A DNA stretch of 6,361 bases. It comes from Planctomycetaceae bacterium. GTDB lineage: Bacteria > Planctomycetota > Planctomycetia > Pirellulales > Thermoguttaceae. Under the pieces are notes generated by a model. The model was not told the origin of the DNA. It ran no database searches and worked only from the letters and a program-made list of their open reading frames with translations. Of this stretch, positions 6,135 to 6,361 are shown piece by piece (position 1 is the first letter of the stretch; each line of letters begins with the position of its first letter). The stretch spans positions 1 to 6,361 of the forward strand of contig JAISBG010000307.1 of assembly GCA_031266315.1 (NCBI GenBank), written 5' to 3'. The position numbers and the translations under genes were made by a program.

Positions 6135-6361
6135 ATGAATAAACAACAATTAGTTCAAGCTTTGTCGAAAATGACTGCTAAACAAGTTGAAAAAGTATTT
6201 AAAGCAGTTGGTGAAACAGGAATTAAAGTTAGAGCAGGTAATAAGCTTGACTCTCTCGTCTTCTATGAGATGTGGTTCGGTGACGGAATTAAGTTTGCCG
6301 AAATTGTGCCGCGAATCGGTGAATCTTGTTACGAGGTAAATCAAAATAAGTGTGATGAATT
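6135..6361 (+). CDS. Hypothetical protein, 5' part (cut by right edge)
   Basis: ATG 6135 is preceded by GGAG at 6125-6128 with six-base spacing, a good ribosome binding site. The frame then stays open for 75 full codons to the window edge. The product begins MNKQQLVQALSKMTAKQVEK, followed by a predicted amphipathic helix, GNKLDSLVFYEMWFGDGIKF, and AEIVPRIGESCYEVNQNKCDE. I do not recognise the family. The first ten or so residues resemble the start of HU/IHF-type DNA-binding proteins, but the GFGTF beta-arm region is absent. No signal peptide or membrane segment is visible, so it is probably cytoplasmic. It is divergent from the glycoside hydrolase and separated from it by the repeat cluster. 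Confidence 0.7.
   Translation, partial: MNKQQLVQALSKMTAKQVEKVFKAVGETGIKVRAGNKLDSLVFYEMWFGDGIKFAEIVPRIGESCYEVNQNKCDE

Noticed and set aside
6135..6361. Last gene as an HU/IHF DNA-binding protein
   Set aside because: Only the first ten or so residues look similar; the GFGTF core and the DNA-binding arm are missing.

Overview
The window looks like chromosomal sequence from an AT-rich member of the Planctomycetota. The main reason is the gene at 1452-2498, a DUF1559 protein with a prepilin-type (GFTLVE) leader and a C-terminal HX9DG motif, a family hugely expanded in that phylum. A BBP2-like outer-membrane porin fragment (1-656, minus) and a large secreted clan GH-A glycoside hydrolase (2828-5425, minus) fit the same picture. 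The assignment is by family knowledge; no marker gene is present.

Layout. 1-656: 5' part of a secreted beta-barrel porin on the minus strand, cut by the left edge. 657-1247: a 591-base divergent intergenic region with a spaced 12-bp direct repeat upstream of the porin, repeat copy A (852-1058) and a promoter-like element for the plus-strand gene. 1248-1451: a well-initiated short leader ORF, an 11-G homopolymer, a stop codon, and then an open prepilin-type leader without a usual start codon. 1452-2498: body of the DUF1559 protein. 2499-2827: a 329-base gap between convergent genes, filled almost entirely by repeat copy B in inverted orientation. 2828-5425: the glycoside hydrolase. 5426-6134: a 709-base divergent intergenic region; I see nothing clear in 5426-5598, then a pair of 70-bp imperfect inverted repeats (5599-5667 and 5932-6001) flanks repeat copy C (5671-5891), and an AT-rich leader precedes the last gene. 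6135-6361: start of an unrecognised plus-strand gene, cut by the right edge.

How the parts relate. The three recognisable products are all exported or envelope-directed (porin, pseudopilin-like protein, secreted polysaccharidase), consistent with a surface and carbohydrate-degradation theme, but the genes lie on alternating strands, do not form an operon, and no functional link is shown.

The most interesting signal is not in a gene. It is a family of intergenic repeats, three copies in about 5 kb, which fold into short hairpins whose two sides have changed together between copies (compensatory base changes) while loops such as AGC stay the same. The second point of interest is the broken or unconventional 5' end of the DUF1559 gene around the G11 tract.
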